Source: an uncultured Pelagibacteraceae bacterium (GTDB lineage Bacteria; Pseudomonadota; Alphaproteobacteria; Pelagibacterales; Pelagibacteraceae). From it: a DNA stretch of 64,000 nucleotides. The translations under genes were made by a program, and so were the position numbers. Positions 50,405-60,716 of this stretch are shown here, piece by piece. The DNA lies in assembly GCA_902560625.1 (NCBI GenBank), contig CACEMD010000003.1, forward strand, positions 53,260-117,259, written 5' to 3'. Numbering within the stretch: position 1 is the first letter of the stretch; every line of letters begins with the position of its first letter. The notes beneath the pieces were generated by a model that was not told the origin of the DNA, did not search any database, and saw nothing but the letters and a program-made list of their open reading frames with translations.

Positions 50405-50414
50405 TAAAAAAAAT

Positions 50415-52067
50415 ATGTCTAAAAATTCAAAAGTGCTGGCTTTAAAGTATAGACCACAAATCTTTGAGGACCTTATTGGTCAAGAACTAGCTGTTAAAAC
50501 AATTTTTAATTCTATAAAAGAGAACAAGGTACCAAATGCTTATTTATTTACAGGAATAAGGGGTGTTGGAAAAACAACTATTGCAAGAATAGTTGCAAAA
50601 GCTCTTAATTGTAAAAACGGATTAAAAAACTTATGCAAAGATAATTTTTGTGAAAATTGTGAATCAATTATTAATTCTAATCATATAGATGTATTAGAAA
50701 TGGATGCAGCAACCAGAACATCAGTAGACGATGTCAGAGAACTAATCGAATTTTCAAGATATGCGCCAAGCTCAGCAAAATTCAAAATTTTCATTATTGA
50801 CGAAGTTCATATGTTAAGTAAGCAGGCATTTAACGCACTACTTAAAACACTAGAGGAGCCTCCCGAATATCTTAAATTTATTTTTGCAACTACTGAATTA
50901 AAAAAGATTCCAGTAACAATTCTCTCTAGGTGCCAAAGATTTGAGTTGCCAAGGGTTAAACCAGAAGAATTACTAAATTTTATTAAAAAAATAACAAGAC
51001 TAGAAAATGGGGCCGCAACAGATGATGCTTTAAAACTAATTATAAAATTATCTGAGGGATCTGTCAGAGATGCACTATCATTACTAGATAGGGCACTAAT
51101 AAGTTTAGATAAAAAAAAAATTGATTTAGAGAGTGCTCAAAAAATATTTGGCTATTTTGACAAAACTTTAATCATTGAAATTTTTTCTCATTTATTTAAA
51201 GGAGAGGAGCAGAAAGTTTTAGACTTATATAAAAAAATTTATTCAATAGGTATAGACCCAAAAATATTTTTAAATGATTTTTTAGAAGTTCTTTATTATA
51301 TAAAAAATATTAATACACTAAAATTAGATAAAAATAATTTCTATTTAAATTTAGAGGAAATAAAAGCCTTATCTGATTTATCAGATAATGTTGATTATAG
51401 TACTTTGCTTAATTATTGGCAATTCACCATAAATGCTATGGAGGAAATGGAATTAGTTTCAAATCAAAATATTGCTTTAGAAATGTTCTTAATCAGACTT
51501 TTACATTTAAAAGAAATTAAAGAAAATAAAATAAATATTTCAATAGACACTAAAGATGAAAACGGTTTCAAAAAATTAGATAAATATGAAAATAGCTCAA
51601 GTATATCTAATAGCAGATCAATTAAACAGATTAAAAATTTTAGTCAGGAAGACCGATTGGATACAGAGAATAAAGTTATTGAAGATAATATATCAACAAA
51701 AATAGAAAGTTTCGATAAATTACTTAAAATTTGCAATGATAATAAAGAAATTAAGCTTAAATATGAGCTTGAAACAAATGTTAATTTAGTTCGTTTCGAA
51801 AACCAATTGATAGAAATTTCATTTAACGAAAATCTAGATAAAAATTTTGTAAAAGATTTATCAGAAAAATTATTTGATTGGACATCAAAAAGATGGATTA
51901 TTACCTTTTCAAAAAAAAAAGGTATTATAACTAAAAAAGAAAACAAAAAACAAATAAATGAAAAACTGATTTTAAATGCTAAAGAATCAAATTTTTATAA
52001 AAAAATAATAGATAAATTTCCAGACTCTGAATTGGTTAGTGTTATTGAAGAGGATAAAAATGACTGA
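50415..52067 (+). CDS. dnaX: DNA polymerase III gamma/tau subunit
   Basis: VLALKYRPQIFEDLIGQE; GIRGVGKTTIARI; zinc motif CKDNFCENCESI; ATG at 50415 chosen. Confidence 0.95.
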   Translation: MSKNSKVLALKYRPQIFEDLIGQELAVKTIFNSIKENKVPNAYLFTGIRGVGKTTIARIVAKALNCKNGLKNLCKDNFCENCESIINSNHIDVLEMDAATRTSVDDVRELIEFSRYAPSSAKFKIFIIDEVHMLSKQAFNALLKTLEEPPEYLKFIFATTELKKIPVTILSRCQRFELPRVKPEELLNFIKKITRLENGAATDDALKLIIKLSEGSVRDALSLLDRALISLDKKKIDLESAQKIFGYFDKTLIIEIFSHLFKGEEQKVLDLYKKIYSIGIDPKIFLNDFLEVLYYIKNINTLKLDKNNFYLNLEEIKALSDLSDNVDYSTLLNYWQFTINAMEEMELVSNQNIALEMFLIRLLHLKEIKENKINISIDTKDENGFKKLDKYENSSSISNSRSIKQIKNFSQEDRLDTENKVIEDNISTKIESFDKLLKICNDNKEIKLKYELETNVNLVRFENQLIEISFNENLDKNFVKDLSEKLFDWTSKRWIITFSKKKGIITKKENKKQINEKLILNAKESNFYKKIIDKFPDSELVSVIEEDKND

Positions 52068-52377
52068 CTTTACAAATATTTTAAAGAAAGCCAAAGAATT
52101 AGAAAAAAAAATGAAGGAAAGTCAGGAGAATATTAAGAAGATTAGCGTCATAGGCATGTCAGGAGGTGGAGTTGTAAAAGTCACTTTAAATGGAGAAGGA
52201 GAAATGGTTAAGTTAGAATTGTCTCAAGCGCTTTTAAAAGAAGATAAAAATGTGGTAGAAGACTTAATTTTAGCTGCCCACAATAACGCTAAAACTGAAT
52301 TAAAAAATAAAACCTCTGAGGAAATATCCAAAAATGCAGGGGGTTTTGGTATTGGTGATTTTAAATGGCCTTTATAG
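52060..52377 (+). CDS. ybaB: YbaB/EbfC family nucleoid-associated protein
   Basis: MTDFTNILKKAKELEKKMKESQENI; overlaps dnaX stop. Confidence 0.92.
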   Translation: MTDFTNILKKAKELEKKMKESQENIKKISVIGMSGGGVVKVTLNGEGEMVKLELSQALLKEDKNVVEDLILAAHNNAKTELKNKTSEEISKNAGGFGIGDFKWPL

Positions 52378-52381
52378 ACAA

Positions 52382-52996
52382 ATGAAAGATATTCCCGAGA
52401 TTGAAGATTTGATTAAACTAATTTCTAAATTGCCAGGTTTAGGACCTAAATCAGCAAGAAGAATAGTTCTGAAATTAATTAATAATAAGCAAGAACTTCA
52501 TAAGCCAATGGTGAATTCAATGGCCAGTGTATTTAAAAATATAGCAAGATGTAAAAACTGTGGAGCTCTTAAATCGAATTTAACTAAATGTAATAATTGT
52601 GAAAATGTAGAAAAAAAGTTCAATAGAATTTGTGTTGTAGAAACTATTGCTGATCAGTGGTCTATTCAAAATTCTGGAGTATTTAATGGATATTTTCATA
52701 TTTTAGGTGGAACGATTTCTGTTTCAAATAATGTTAGTAAACAAGAACTATTGATCGAATCTCTTGAGAAGAGAGTCAGAGAGGATAATATTGAAGAAGT
52801 TATTTTAGCTACAAGCGCAACAGTTGAGGGGCAAACAACTGCTTTTTATATTCAAAACACTTTAAAAGATACAAATGTTAAAGTATCTAAATTAGCTCAA
52901 GGTTTACCAGTTGGAGGTGAAATAGAGAATTTAGATGACGGAACTTTAATATATGCTTTCAAAAATAGACGCGGAATAGACAAAAACGAAGGTTAA
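52382..52996 (+). CDS. recR: Recombination protein RecR
   Basis: IEDLIKLISKLPGLGPKSARRIVLKLI; zinc-finger CKNCGAL..CNNCEN; Toprim. Confidence 0.95.
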   Translation: MKDIPEIEDLIKLISKLPGLGPKSARRIVLKLINNKQELHKPMVNSMASVFKNIARCKNCGALKSNLTKCNNCENVEKKFNRICVVETIADQWSIQNSGVFNGYFHILGGTISVSNNVSKQELLIESLEKRVREDNIEEVILATSATVEGQTTAFYIQNTLKDTNVKVSKLAQGLPVGGEIENLDDGTLIYAFKNRRGIDKNEG

Positions 52997-55143
52997 TTTT
53001 TTTTAATAAGTCTATTCAGATGAAGCAATGGCTCTGTATAACCAGATGGCTGATTTTTTCCTTGAAATATAAGTTCGCAAGCAGTCTTAAATGCAATTGA
53101 CTTATCATATTGTGGAGACATATTTTGATAGTTTTTGTCGTCACCGTTCTGTTTATCAACTATTTTTGCCATTTTTTTCATTATTTCTAAAACTTGTTTT
53201 CTACTACAAACGCCGTGATGTAACCAATTAGCTATATGCTGTGATGAAATTCTTAATGTAGCTCTATCCTCCATTAAACCTATATTATTTATATCTGGCA
53301 CCTTTGAACAACCAATACCTTGATCTATCCATCTTACTACATATCCCAAAATAGTTTGAGCTGAATTTGAAATTTCCTGGTTAATTTCCTCTATCTTCCA
53401 ATTTGGTTTATGAATTACAGGAATAGTCAATAAGTCTGATAGCGAAATTTTTTTCCTTCTTTTTAACTCGTTGTGTTTTTTAAAAATATTAATTTCATGA
53501 TAATGTAATGCATGAAGTGCAGCTGCAGTTGGAGAGGGCACCCATGCACAATTCGCGCCAGCTTCTAAATGACCAATTTTTTTGTCAACCATTTCAGCCA
53601 TTTTATCCGGCATTGCCCACATACCTTTCCCAATTTGTGCTACTCCTGAAAAACCACACTCAAGCCCAACATCTACGTTATTATTCTCGTAAGCATTTAT
53701 CCATTTTGAAGATTTCATATCTCCTTTTTTAATCATTGGCCCCGCTTCCATTGAGCTATGCATTTCATCACCTGTTCTATCTAAAAAACCTGTATTGATA
53801 AAAAAAACTCTGTCTTTCAAAGACCTTATACACTCTTTTAGATTAGCTGATGTTCTTCTTTCTTCGTCCATAATACCACATTTAATAGTATTTTGTTTTA
53901 AGCCCAAAACTTCTTCAACTTTATTAAAAATTTCATTAGTAAATGCAGTTTCATCTGGACCATGCATTTTTGGTTTTACAATATAAATAGAATTCTTTTT
54001 TGAATTTTTACAAGTTTTAAAATCATGTAAAGAACAAAGGCTTGTTACAAAAGCATCCATAAGACCTTCTGGAACCTCTGATCCATCTCTAAGAAGTATT
54101 GCTGGATTTGTCATTAAATGACCAACATTTCTATTAAGTAATAATGATCTGCCATGAAGCTTTGATTCTTCACCATTTCGTAATTTATATTTTCTATCTG
54201 GATTTAATTTTCTAATAAGTTTTTTTCCATTTTTCTCGAATTTTGCCTCTAGGTTTCCTTTCATTAAACCCAACCAATTTCTATAACCTCTAACTTTATC
54301 TTTAGCATCTACTGCTGCAACAGAGTCTTCATGATCACATATAGTTGTTATTGCTGATTCTAAAATTATATCCGATATTCCAGCAGCATCACTTTTAGCA
54401 CTAAAGGCATTTGGATTAATTATAATTTCTACGTGAAGATTATTATTTTTTAAAATCAAAGCAGATGGTTTTTTTTGATCTCCTCTGTATCCTATAAATT
54501 TTTCCTCATTTTTCAAACGAACATTTTTTTTTTCACATATTAAGATTAAATTATTATTAACAATTTTTATTTCTGCAACATTTCTCCAACTTTTGCTTGA
54601 TAAAGGAAAATGATTATCTAAAAATTTTTTGGTGAATTTTATTACCTCTAGTCCTCTTTCAGGATCATATCTTTCACTTGCAGATTCCTCTGACTCAATT
54701 ACATCTGTACCATATAGGCTGTCGTACAAGCTCATCCATCTTGCGTTTGCAGCATTTAGAGCATATCTTGAATTCATTATAGGTACCACTAGTTGTGGAC
54801 CAGCTATTTTCGATATTTCATCATCAATATTTTTTGTATTTATTTTAAAATTATCACCTCCAGCTTTTAAATAATTTATTTCTTTAAGAAATTTTTCATA
54901 ATTTTTTTGATTGAATTTTTTACTCTTATTATCTAAGTGCCATCTATCAAGATCTATTTGGATTCTTTCTCTAACTTTTATTAGTTTATTGTTTGTGATA
55001 ACCAGCTGATGTAAAGCTTTATCAAAACCAGACCAAAAAGACGATTTTTTTATATCTGTGTTTGGGATCGCTTCATCATTTACAAAGTTGTATAAAATTT
55101 CAGAAACAGATAGATTATGAATATTAATGTATTTCTCGCTCAT
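52993..55143 (-). CDS. glcB: Malate synthase G
   Basis: 716 aa; MNSRYALNAANARWMSLYDSLYGTDVI; FINTGFLDRTGDEMHSSMEAGPM. Confidence 0.97.
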   Translation of the reverse strand: MSEKYINIHNLSVSEILYNFVNDEAIPNTDIKKSSFWSGFDKALHQLVITNNKLIKVRERIQIDLDRWHLDNKSKKFNQKNYEKFLKEINYLKAGGDNFKINTKNIDDEISKIAGPQLVVPIMNSRYALNAANARWMSLYDSLYGTDVIESEESASERYDPERGLEVIKFTKKFLDNHFPLSSKSWRNVAEIKIVNNNLILICEKKNVRLKNEEKFIGYRGDQKKPSALILKNNNLHVEIIINPNAFSAKSDAAGISDIILESAITTICDHEDSVAAVDAKDKVRGYRNWLGLMKGNLEAKFEKNGKKLIRKLNPDRKYKLRNGEESKLHGRSLLLNRNVGHLMTNPAILLRDGSEVPEGLMDAFVTSLCSLHDFKTCKNSKKNSIYIVKPKMHGPDETAFTNEIFNKVEEVLGLKQNTIKCGIMDEERRTSANLKECIRSLKDRVFFINTGFLDRTGDEMHSSMEAGPMIKKGDMKSSKWINAYENNNVDVGLECGFSGVAQIGKGMWAMPDKMAEMVDKKIGHLEAGANCAWVPSPTAAALHALHYHEINIFKKHNELKRRKKISLSDLLTIPVIHKPNWKIEEINQEISNSAQTILGYVVRWIDQGIGCSKVPDINNIGLMEDRATLRISSQHIANWLHHGVCSRKQVLEIMKKMAKIVDKQNGDDKNYQNMSPQYDKSIAFKTACELIFQGKNQPSGYTEPLLHLNRLIKKN

Positions 55144-55232
55144 TTTGATATATAATAAATTATTTAGCTTAAATCCGTCTAGATTTTTTAAGACATTTTA
55201 TTGCCTTTTTTTATTATAATAAACAGTTTTTT

Positions 55233-56327
55233 ATGAAAAATTATTTAAATTTTGAAGAAGATATAAAAAAACTTGAACTTGAACTTGATCAACTTAAAGA
55301 TCCTTATAATAAAGAAGGTCTTTCTGAGGTAGATACAGATAAGATTAAAAATTTACAAGAAGAGCTGGAAGAAAAATTAAAGTACATTTATTCTAACCTT
55401 AATCCACTACAGACCGTTTTGGTTGCGAGACACGAAGATAGGCCAAAATCAAAATTTTTTATTGATAACCTATTTACAGATTTTATCGCTTTATCTGGAG
55501 ACAGGTATTACGCTGAGGATAAATCTGTAATAGCTGGTTTTGCTAAATTTAATGACAAATCAGTTTTGGTTATTGGACAAGAAAAAGGTGAAAGTCTAGA
55601 GACCAGGATAGAGAGAAATTTTGGGATGATGAGACCTGAAGGTTACAGAAAAACAATTAGGTTAATGAAATTAGCGAACAAATTTAAAATACCAATAATT
55701 TCTTTTGTAGACACGCCGGGCGCATATCCTGGTGTTGGAGCAGAGGAGAGAGGACAGGCTGAAGCAATAGCGAAGTCAATAGAGTGTTGTATAGAGCTTA
55801 CTGTTCCAACCATTTCAGTAATCATCGGCGAGGGAGGATCGGGCGGAGCTATAGCACTTGCTTCATCAAATAAAGTTTTAATGCTACAAAATGCAATTTA
55901 TTCAGTAATTTCTCCAGAAGGGTGCGCAACAATTCTTTGGAAAGATCCCACAAAAATATTAGAAGCCTCAAAAGCTATGAAATTGACAGCTGGTGACTTA
56001 TTAAATCTTGAAATAATTGATGAAATTGTTCAAGAACCAGCAGGTGGTGCTCATAGAGATAAAAGTTTAATTTTAAAAAATGTGAGAAATTCAATTTTAA
56101 AAAACTTAGATCTTTTAATAAATCTTGAACCAGAAGAAATACTTTTACAAAGAAAAAATAGATTTCTATCAATTGGAAGAAAAAAAGGATTTGCAAATAA
56201 AAAAACAGATAATGAAAAATTATCAATGAAAGTGACAATATTAGACAAAATTCAAAGTCTATTTGTCTCCTACAAATATCCTATTTTAGGATTTTTCTTT
56301 TTTTTATGTATTATATTAATTTTTTAA
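55233..56327 (+). CDS. accA: Acetyl-CoA carboxylase carboxyltransferase subunit alpha with C-terminal hydrophobic extension
   Basis: FVDTPGAYPGVGAEERGQAEAIAKSI; GEGGSGGAIALA; SPEGCATILWKD; extra C-terminal tail ending YPILGFFFFLCIILIF. Confidence 0.96.
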   Translation: MKNYLNFEEDIKKLELELDQLKDPYNKEGLSEVDTDKIKNLQEELEEKLKYIYSNLNPLQTVLVARHEDRPKSKFFIDNLFTDFIALSGDRYYAEDKSVIAGFAKFNDKSVLVIGQEKGESLETRIERNFGMMRPEGYRKTIRLMKLANKFKIPIISFVDTPGAYPGVGAEERGQAEAIAKSIECCIELTVPTISVIIGEGGSGGAIALASSNKVLMLQNAIYSVISPEGCATILWKDPTKILEASKAMKLTAGDLLNLEIIDEIVQEPAGGAHRDKSLILKNVRNSILKNLDLLINLEPEEILLQRKNRFLSIGRKKGFANKKTDNEKLSMKVTILDKIQSLFVSYKYPILGFFFFLCIILIF

Positions 56328-56333
56328 AACAAT

Positions 56334-58874
56334 TTAATCGTATCTGCCACAACAGTGTTTGTATTTTTTTTTTGATCCACAAAAACATGGCTCATTTCTT
56401 CTCATTTTTTTTCCCACAAATTTTGGATCAATTTTTGGCGTATTAATTTCATTATTGGTCTCTCTTTTTTCAGTTTGGCCATCAACAATTTTAATATTAG
56501 ATAGAATGGATATGAAGTCATATTTAAGTTTATCTAGTAAATTTTCAAAAAGACCGAATGCTTCTTTCTTATATTCTATCAATGGATCCCTCTGACCGTA
56601 AGACCTTAGGCCAATAACTTGTCTCAATTGTTCTAGGTACTGAATATGGTTTTTCCAATTTTGGTCAATTATTTGCAACAATATTCTTTTTTCTAACTCT
56701 TGAGATTGATCTTCCCCAATAATTTTTATCTTTTCCTCTCTTCTTTGAAAAAATGTATCTTTAATATTTTTAGAAAAATCATCATCATTTAATTGTAAAA
56801 CTTTCTTTATATCTTCCTTACTCGATGATTTTCCTAAGATTGAGCCTACTTTAATCTCTAACTCTTTGTCTTTATAATTAAGATTATAGTTTTCTTTTTT
56901 AATTAACAAATTGCTTATTATTTCATCTAAAAAATCTTCAGAATATTTATTAGCTGAATTGCTATTAATAATATTTTTTCTTTGACTAAAAATTACTTGT
57001 CTTTGATCATTAAGAACATTGTCAAATTTTAAAAGTGTCTTCCTTATATCAAAGTTTCTAGATTCAACTTTTTGCTGAGCTCTTTCTAGAGCTTTATTTA
57101 TCCAAGGGTGGTCTATACTTTCACCGTCTTTTAAACCTAGTTTTTCCAATATGTTGTTCATTGACTCTGACCCGAATATTCTCATTAAGTCATCCTCTAA
57201 ACTAACAAAAAATATTGAATTTCCCTCATCTCCTTGTCTGCCGGATCTTCCTCTTGCTTGGTTATCTACTCTTCTACTTTCCATTCTTTCTGTGCCTATT
57301 ACAAACAAACCACCTAAGCTTTTAATTTTATTCTTTTCAGTATTTTCATTATCTGATCCACCTAATTTAATATCAACACCTCTTCCAGATATGCTAGTTG
57401 TAATTATTACAGAATTTTCTTTTCCTGCATTTGCGATTATTTCTGCTTCTTTTTCATGATTTTTTGCATTTAACACAGTGTGTTGAATATGGTTTTTATT
57501 TAGTAAATCTGAGTAATGTTCTGACTTATTTACACTTGAAGTAAAAACCAAAATAGGCTGACCTTTTTTGTTGGTCTCAATTATTTTATCAATAATTGAT
57601 TTATCTTTTTCCAAACTTGTTCTAAAAATTTGATCATTCCAGTCTTTTCTTATCATTTTTTGATTTGTAGGAATAATTACAACTGGCAAATTATATATCT
57701 CGTAGAATTCCTGTGACTCTGTAGCAGCAGTTCCTGTGCAACCAGCAAGTTTCTCGTAAAGTTTAAAATAGTTTTGATAGGTAATCGAAGCTAAAGTTTG
57801 GTTTTCAGATTGAACTTCTAAACCTTCTTTAGCCTCCAAACTCTGATGTAATCCATCACCATATCTTCTTCCGGGTAACTGTCTACCTGTTTGTTCGTCT
57901 ATTATAACTATTTGGCTATCTTTTATTATGTAATCCTTTCCATTTTCGAATAAATGATTTGCTCTTAATGCTTGATTTACATGATGGACCAAGTGAAGGT
58001 TTTCAGGATCATAAAAATTGTTGTTCTTTAGTATCCCTGCATTTAGAAATATTTTTTCAATGTGATCAATACCTTTATTTGTTAAAAGAATATTTTTATC
58101 TTTTTCATCAATTTCAAAATCGTCTTTATTTAAATTTTTTATTAATTTATTAATTGAATAATATTGAGTAGTTTTATCCTCTGAAGAACCAGATATAATT
58201 AATGGTGTTCTAGCTTCATCAATCAAACACGAGTCGATCTCGTCCACTATTGCATAAAAATGACCTCTTTGAACCATTTCATTTTTAGAAAATCTCATGT
58301 TGTCTCTCAGATAATCAAAACCAAGCTCACTATTTGTTGCATAAGTTATGTCACAATTATAATTCTCTTTCCTTTCAAAATCAGTTTGACCAGAATTTAT
58401 GTATCCACATGAAATTCCTAACAAATTAAAAATTTTGCCCATATTGTGACAATCTCTTTTTGCAAGATAGTCGTTTACAGTCACTATGTGTACACCTTTT
58501 TTGTTCAGTGCATTTAAGTATGCTGCTAAAGCAATTGTTAATGTTTTTCCTTCACCGGTTTTCATTTCGGCAATTTTATTTTCGTGAAGTACAACTCCAC
58601 CTATAATTTGTACATCAAAATGTCTTTCATTATTAATTCTTTTAGAAGCCTCCCTTACCGCGGAATAAGCCTCAGGTATTAAATCGTCTATTTTTGATCC
58701 ATGTTTTAATTTATTTATCAGGTCTTTCGTTATTAACTTAAGTTCTTGTTCATTTAATTTAGTAATTTTATCTTCGTAATCATTTACTTTTGATACAATC
58801 TTTTTAATCCTATCAAGCTCTTTTTGATTGTTAGATTTTATAAATTTTTTAATGATGTTAAAAGGATTCAGCAT
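56334..58874 (-). CDS. secA: Preprotein translocase subunit SecA
   Basis: 846 aa; MKTGEGKTL, IVDEIDSCLIDEARTPLIISG; C-terminal CFCGSKKKYKHCCG zinc motif. Confidence 0.98.
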   Translation of the reverse strand: MLNPFNIIKKFIKSNNQKELDRIKKIVSKVNDYEDKITKLNEQELKLITKDLINKLKHGSKIDDLIPEAYSAVREASKRINNERHFDVQIIGGVVLHENKIAEMKTGEGKTLTIALAAYLNALNKKGVHIVTVNDYLAKRDCHNMGKIFNLLGISCGYINSGQTDFERKENYNCDITYATNSELGFDYLRDNMRFSKNEMVQRGHFYAIVDEIDSCLIDEARTPLIISGSSEDKTTQYYSINKLIKNLNKDDFEIDEKDKNILLTNKGIDHIEKIFLNAGILKNNNFYDPENLHLVHHVNQALRANHLFENGKDYIIKDSQIVIIDEQTGRQLPGRRYGDGLHQSLEAKEGLEVQSENQTLASITYQNYFKLYEKLAGCTGTAATESQEFYEIYNLPVVIIPTNQKMIRKDWNDQIFRTSLEKDKSIIDKIIETNKKGQPILVFTSSVNKSEHYSDLLNKNHIQHTVLNAKNHEKEAEIIANAGKENSVIITTSISGRGVDIKLGGSDNENTEKNKIKSLGGLFVIGTERMESRRVDNQARGRSGRQGDEGNSIFFVSLEDDLMRIFGSESMNNILEKLGLKDGESIDHPWINKALERAQQKVESRNFDIRKTLLKFDNVLNDQRQVIFSQRKNIINSNSANKYSEDFLDEIISNLLIKKENYNLNYKDKELEIKVGSILGKSSSKEDIKKVLQLNDDDFSKNIKDTFFQRREEKIKIIGEDQSQELEKRILLQIIDQNWKNHIQYLEQLRQVIGLRSYGQRDPLIEYKKEAFGLFENLLDKLKYDFISILSNIKIVDGQTEKRETNNEINTPKIDPKFVGKKMRRNEPCFCGSKKKYKHCCGRYD

Positions 58875-58942
58875 AAATAATTAATTTTATGTATAATTTA
58901 GTTAAACATTTATATAGTATATTTATTTAATTTTTAAATATC

Positions 58943-60244
58943 ATGGTTATAAACTTTAACAACTTCTTTAATACTGAAAATAAAAACGCAAAAATTGGTG
59001 ATTTTCAAGATTTAGACCATTTGGATGGAGTATCTATATCAACCACAAGCGCAAATTTGTACAACAGCAAAAGAGATGATGTTGTTTTATTTTATTTCAG
59101 AGATGGTGCAAATTATGCATCAGTTTATACACAATCAAAAATTATTTCTGAAAATATAAAGTGGAACCTGAAAATTAAAAGCAAGAAAGTAAGAGCTTTA
59201 CTTATTAATACAAGAAATGCTAATGCTTTTACTGGTCAAAAAGGATTTAGAAGTCTAGCAAATCTTGCAGAAAACTTATCATCAAATCTGACTGATAAAA
59301 ATAAAATTGATGACGAAATTCCAATAAAGATTAAGCCTTCAGATGTTTTATTTGCATGCACAGGAACAATAGGTGAGAAATTTCCTGAAGACAAAATAAA
59401 ATATTGTATTCCAGATTTAGTAAATAAAATTAAATATACTCAAAATAAATATATTTGGATGAAAGCAGCAATGGGAATAATAACAACTGATATAAAGCCA
59501 AAAATTGCTATGGAAGAGTGTAAAATTGGAAACTCTTCTGTAAAAATTTATGGGATTGCTAAAGGTTCAGGAATGATTTATCCAAATCTGGCAACTACCC
59601 TTGGTTTTATTTTTACCGATGCGACTTTGTCTTCAAATGTACTAAAAAAGATTTTAAAAAAAAATATTGAAACTACTTTCAATGCTATTTCTTGCGATGG
59701 AGATACAAGTACTAACGACATGGTTACAATATTTTCAACAAATAAGGTAAAAAACTCTGAAATCAAAAATGTTGGAGATAAAAAACTTTTGGAATTTAGC
59801 AAAAGTCTTCATAATGTTCTTTTGAATTTGGCAAAGAGAGTAGCTGCAGATGGTGAAGGTGCTTCAAAATTTGTAACTATAAGCACAATCAACAGTAAAA
59901 ATGAAAATCAGGCTAAAACAATTTGTTTTTCTGTTGCAAATTCACCTTTGGTAAAAACAGCAATTGCTGGAGAAGATCCAAACTGGGGAAGAATAATAAT
60001 GGCAATTGGCAAAGCAAAAGTAAAAATTGATATTAAAAAATTATCAATAAAATTTGGACATCATAAGATTATTGAAAAGGGTGAGCTAATAAATAATTAC
60101 CAGGAAGATGAAGTTGCCTCATACATGAAAAGTGAAAAAATCGACATTACAATTGATCTAGGGTGTGGATCTAAAAATTTTACAGCATATACAATGGATC
60201 TAACAAAAAAATATATTGAAATAAATTCAGACTATAGATCTTGA
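58943..60244 (+). CDS. argJ: Bifunctional glutamate N-acetyltransferase/ornithine acetyltransferase
   Basis: GMIYPNLATTLGFIFTDA with nucleophilic Thr; CDGDTSTNDM; C-terminal DYRS. Confidence 0.96.
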   Translation: MVINFNNFFNTENKNAKIGDFQDLDHLDGVSISTTSANLYNSKRDDVVLFYFRDGANYASVYTQSKIISENIKWNLKIKSKKVRALLINTRNANAFTGQKGFRSLANLAENLSSNLTDKNKIDDEIPIKIKPSDVLFACTGTIGEKFPEDKIKYCIPDLVNKIKYTQNKYIWMKAAMGIITTDIKPKIAMEECKIGNSSVKIYGIAKGSGMIYPNLATTLGFIFTDATLSSNVLKKILKKNIETTFNAISCDGDTSTNDMVTIFSTNKVKNSEIKNVGDKKLLEFSKSLHNVLLNLAKRVAADGEGASKFVTISTINSKNENQAKTICFSVANSPLVKTAIAGEDPNWGRIIMAIGKAKVKIDIKKLSIKFGHHKIIEKGELINNYQEDEVASYMKSEKIDITIDLGCGSKNFTAYTMDLTKKYIEINSDYRS

Positions 60245-60284
60245 ATTCTATTGAATATTTTTTTTTAATTACTATCTTATAAAT

Positions 60285-60716
60285 ATGATCAAATATAAAC
60301 TATCATGTAAAAATTGTTTTTTAAAATTTGACAGTTGGTTTTCATCTTCAACAGAATTTGAAAAAGTAAAAAAACTTAAATTACTAAATTGTATAAAATG
60401 TGGTTCCCAAAGTATTTCTAAGTCTTTGATGGCTCCAAATATAATAAAAACTAAAAAACAAAAAAATATAATTGAATATACAAAAAAGCAAAAAATTAAG
60501 AATAAAATTAGAGAGTACCAAAAGTTTATTAAAAATAATTTCCATTACGTTGGAGATGATTTTGCTTATGAAGCAAGATCAATCCATTACAATAAAAATG
60601 GGAAAAAAGAAAATAAGAGAATTTACGGAAATGCAAGTTTAAAAGAGGTAAAAGAACTTAAAGATGAAGGTATCGAAACAGATATTGTACCTTGGGTTAA
60701 AGACTTTGATAACTAA
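60285..60716 (+). CDS. DUF1178 family protein
   Basis: MIKYKLSCKNCFLKFDSWFSSSTEFEKVKK...CIKCGSQSISKSLMAPNI. Confidence 0.88.
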   Translation: MIKYKLSCKNCFLKFDSWFSSSTEFEKVKKLKLLNCIKCGSQSISKSLMAPNIIKTKKQKNIIEYTKKQKIKNKIREYQKFIKNNFHYVGDDFAYEARSIHYNKNGKKENKRIYGNASLKEVKELKDEGIETDIVPWVKDFDN

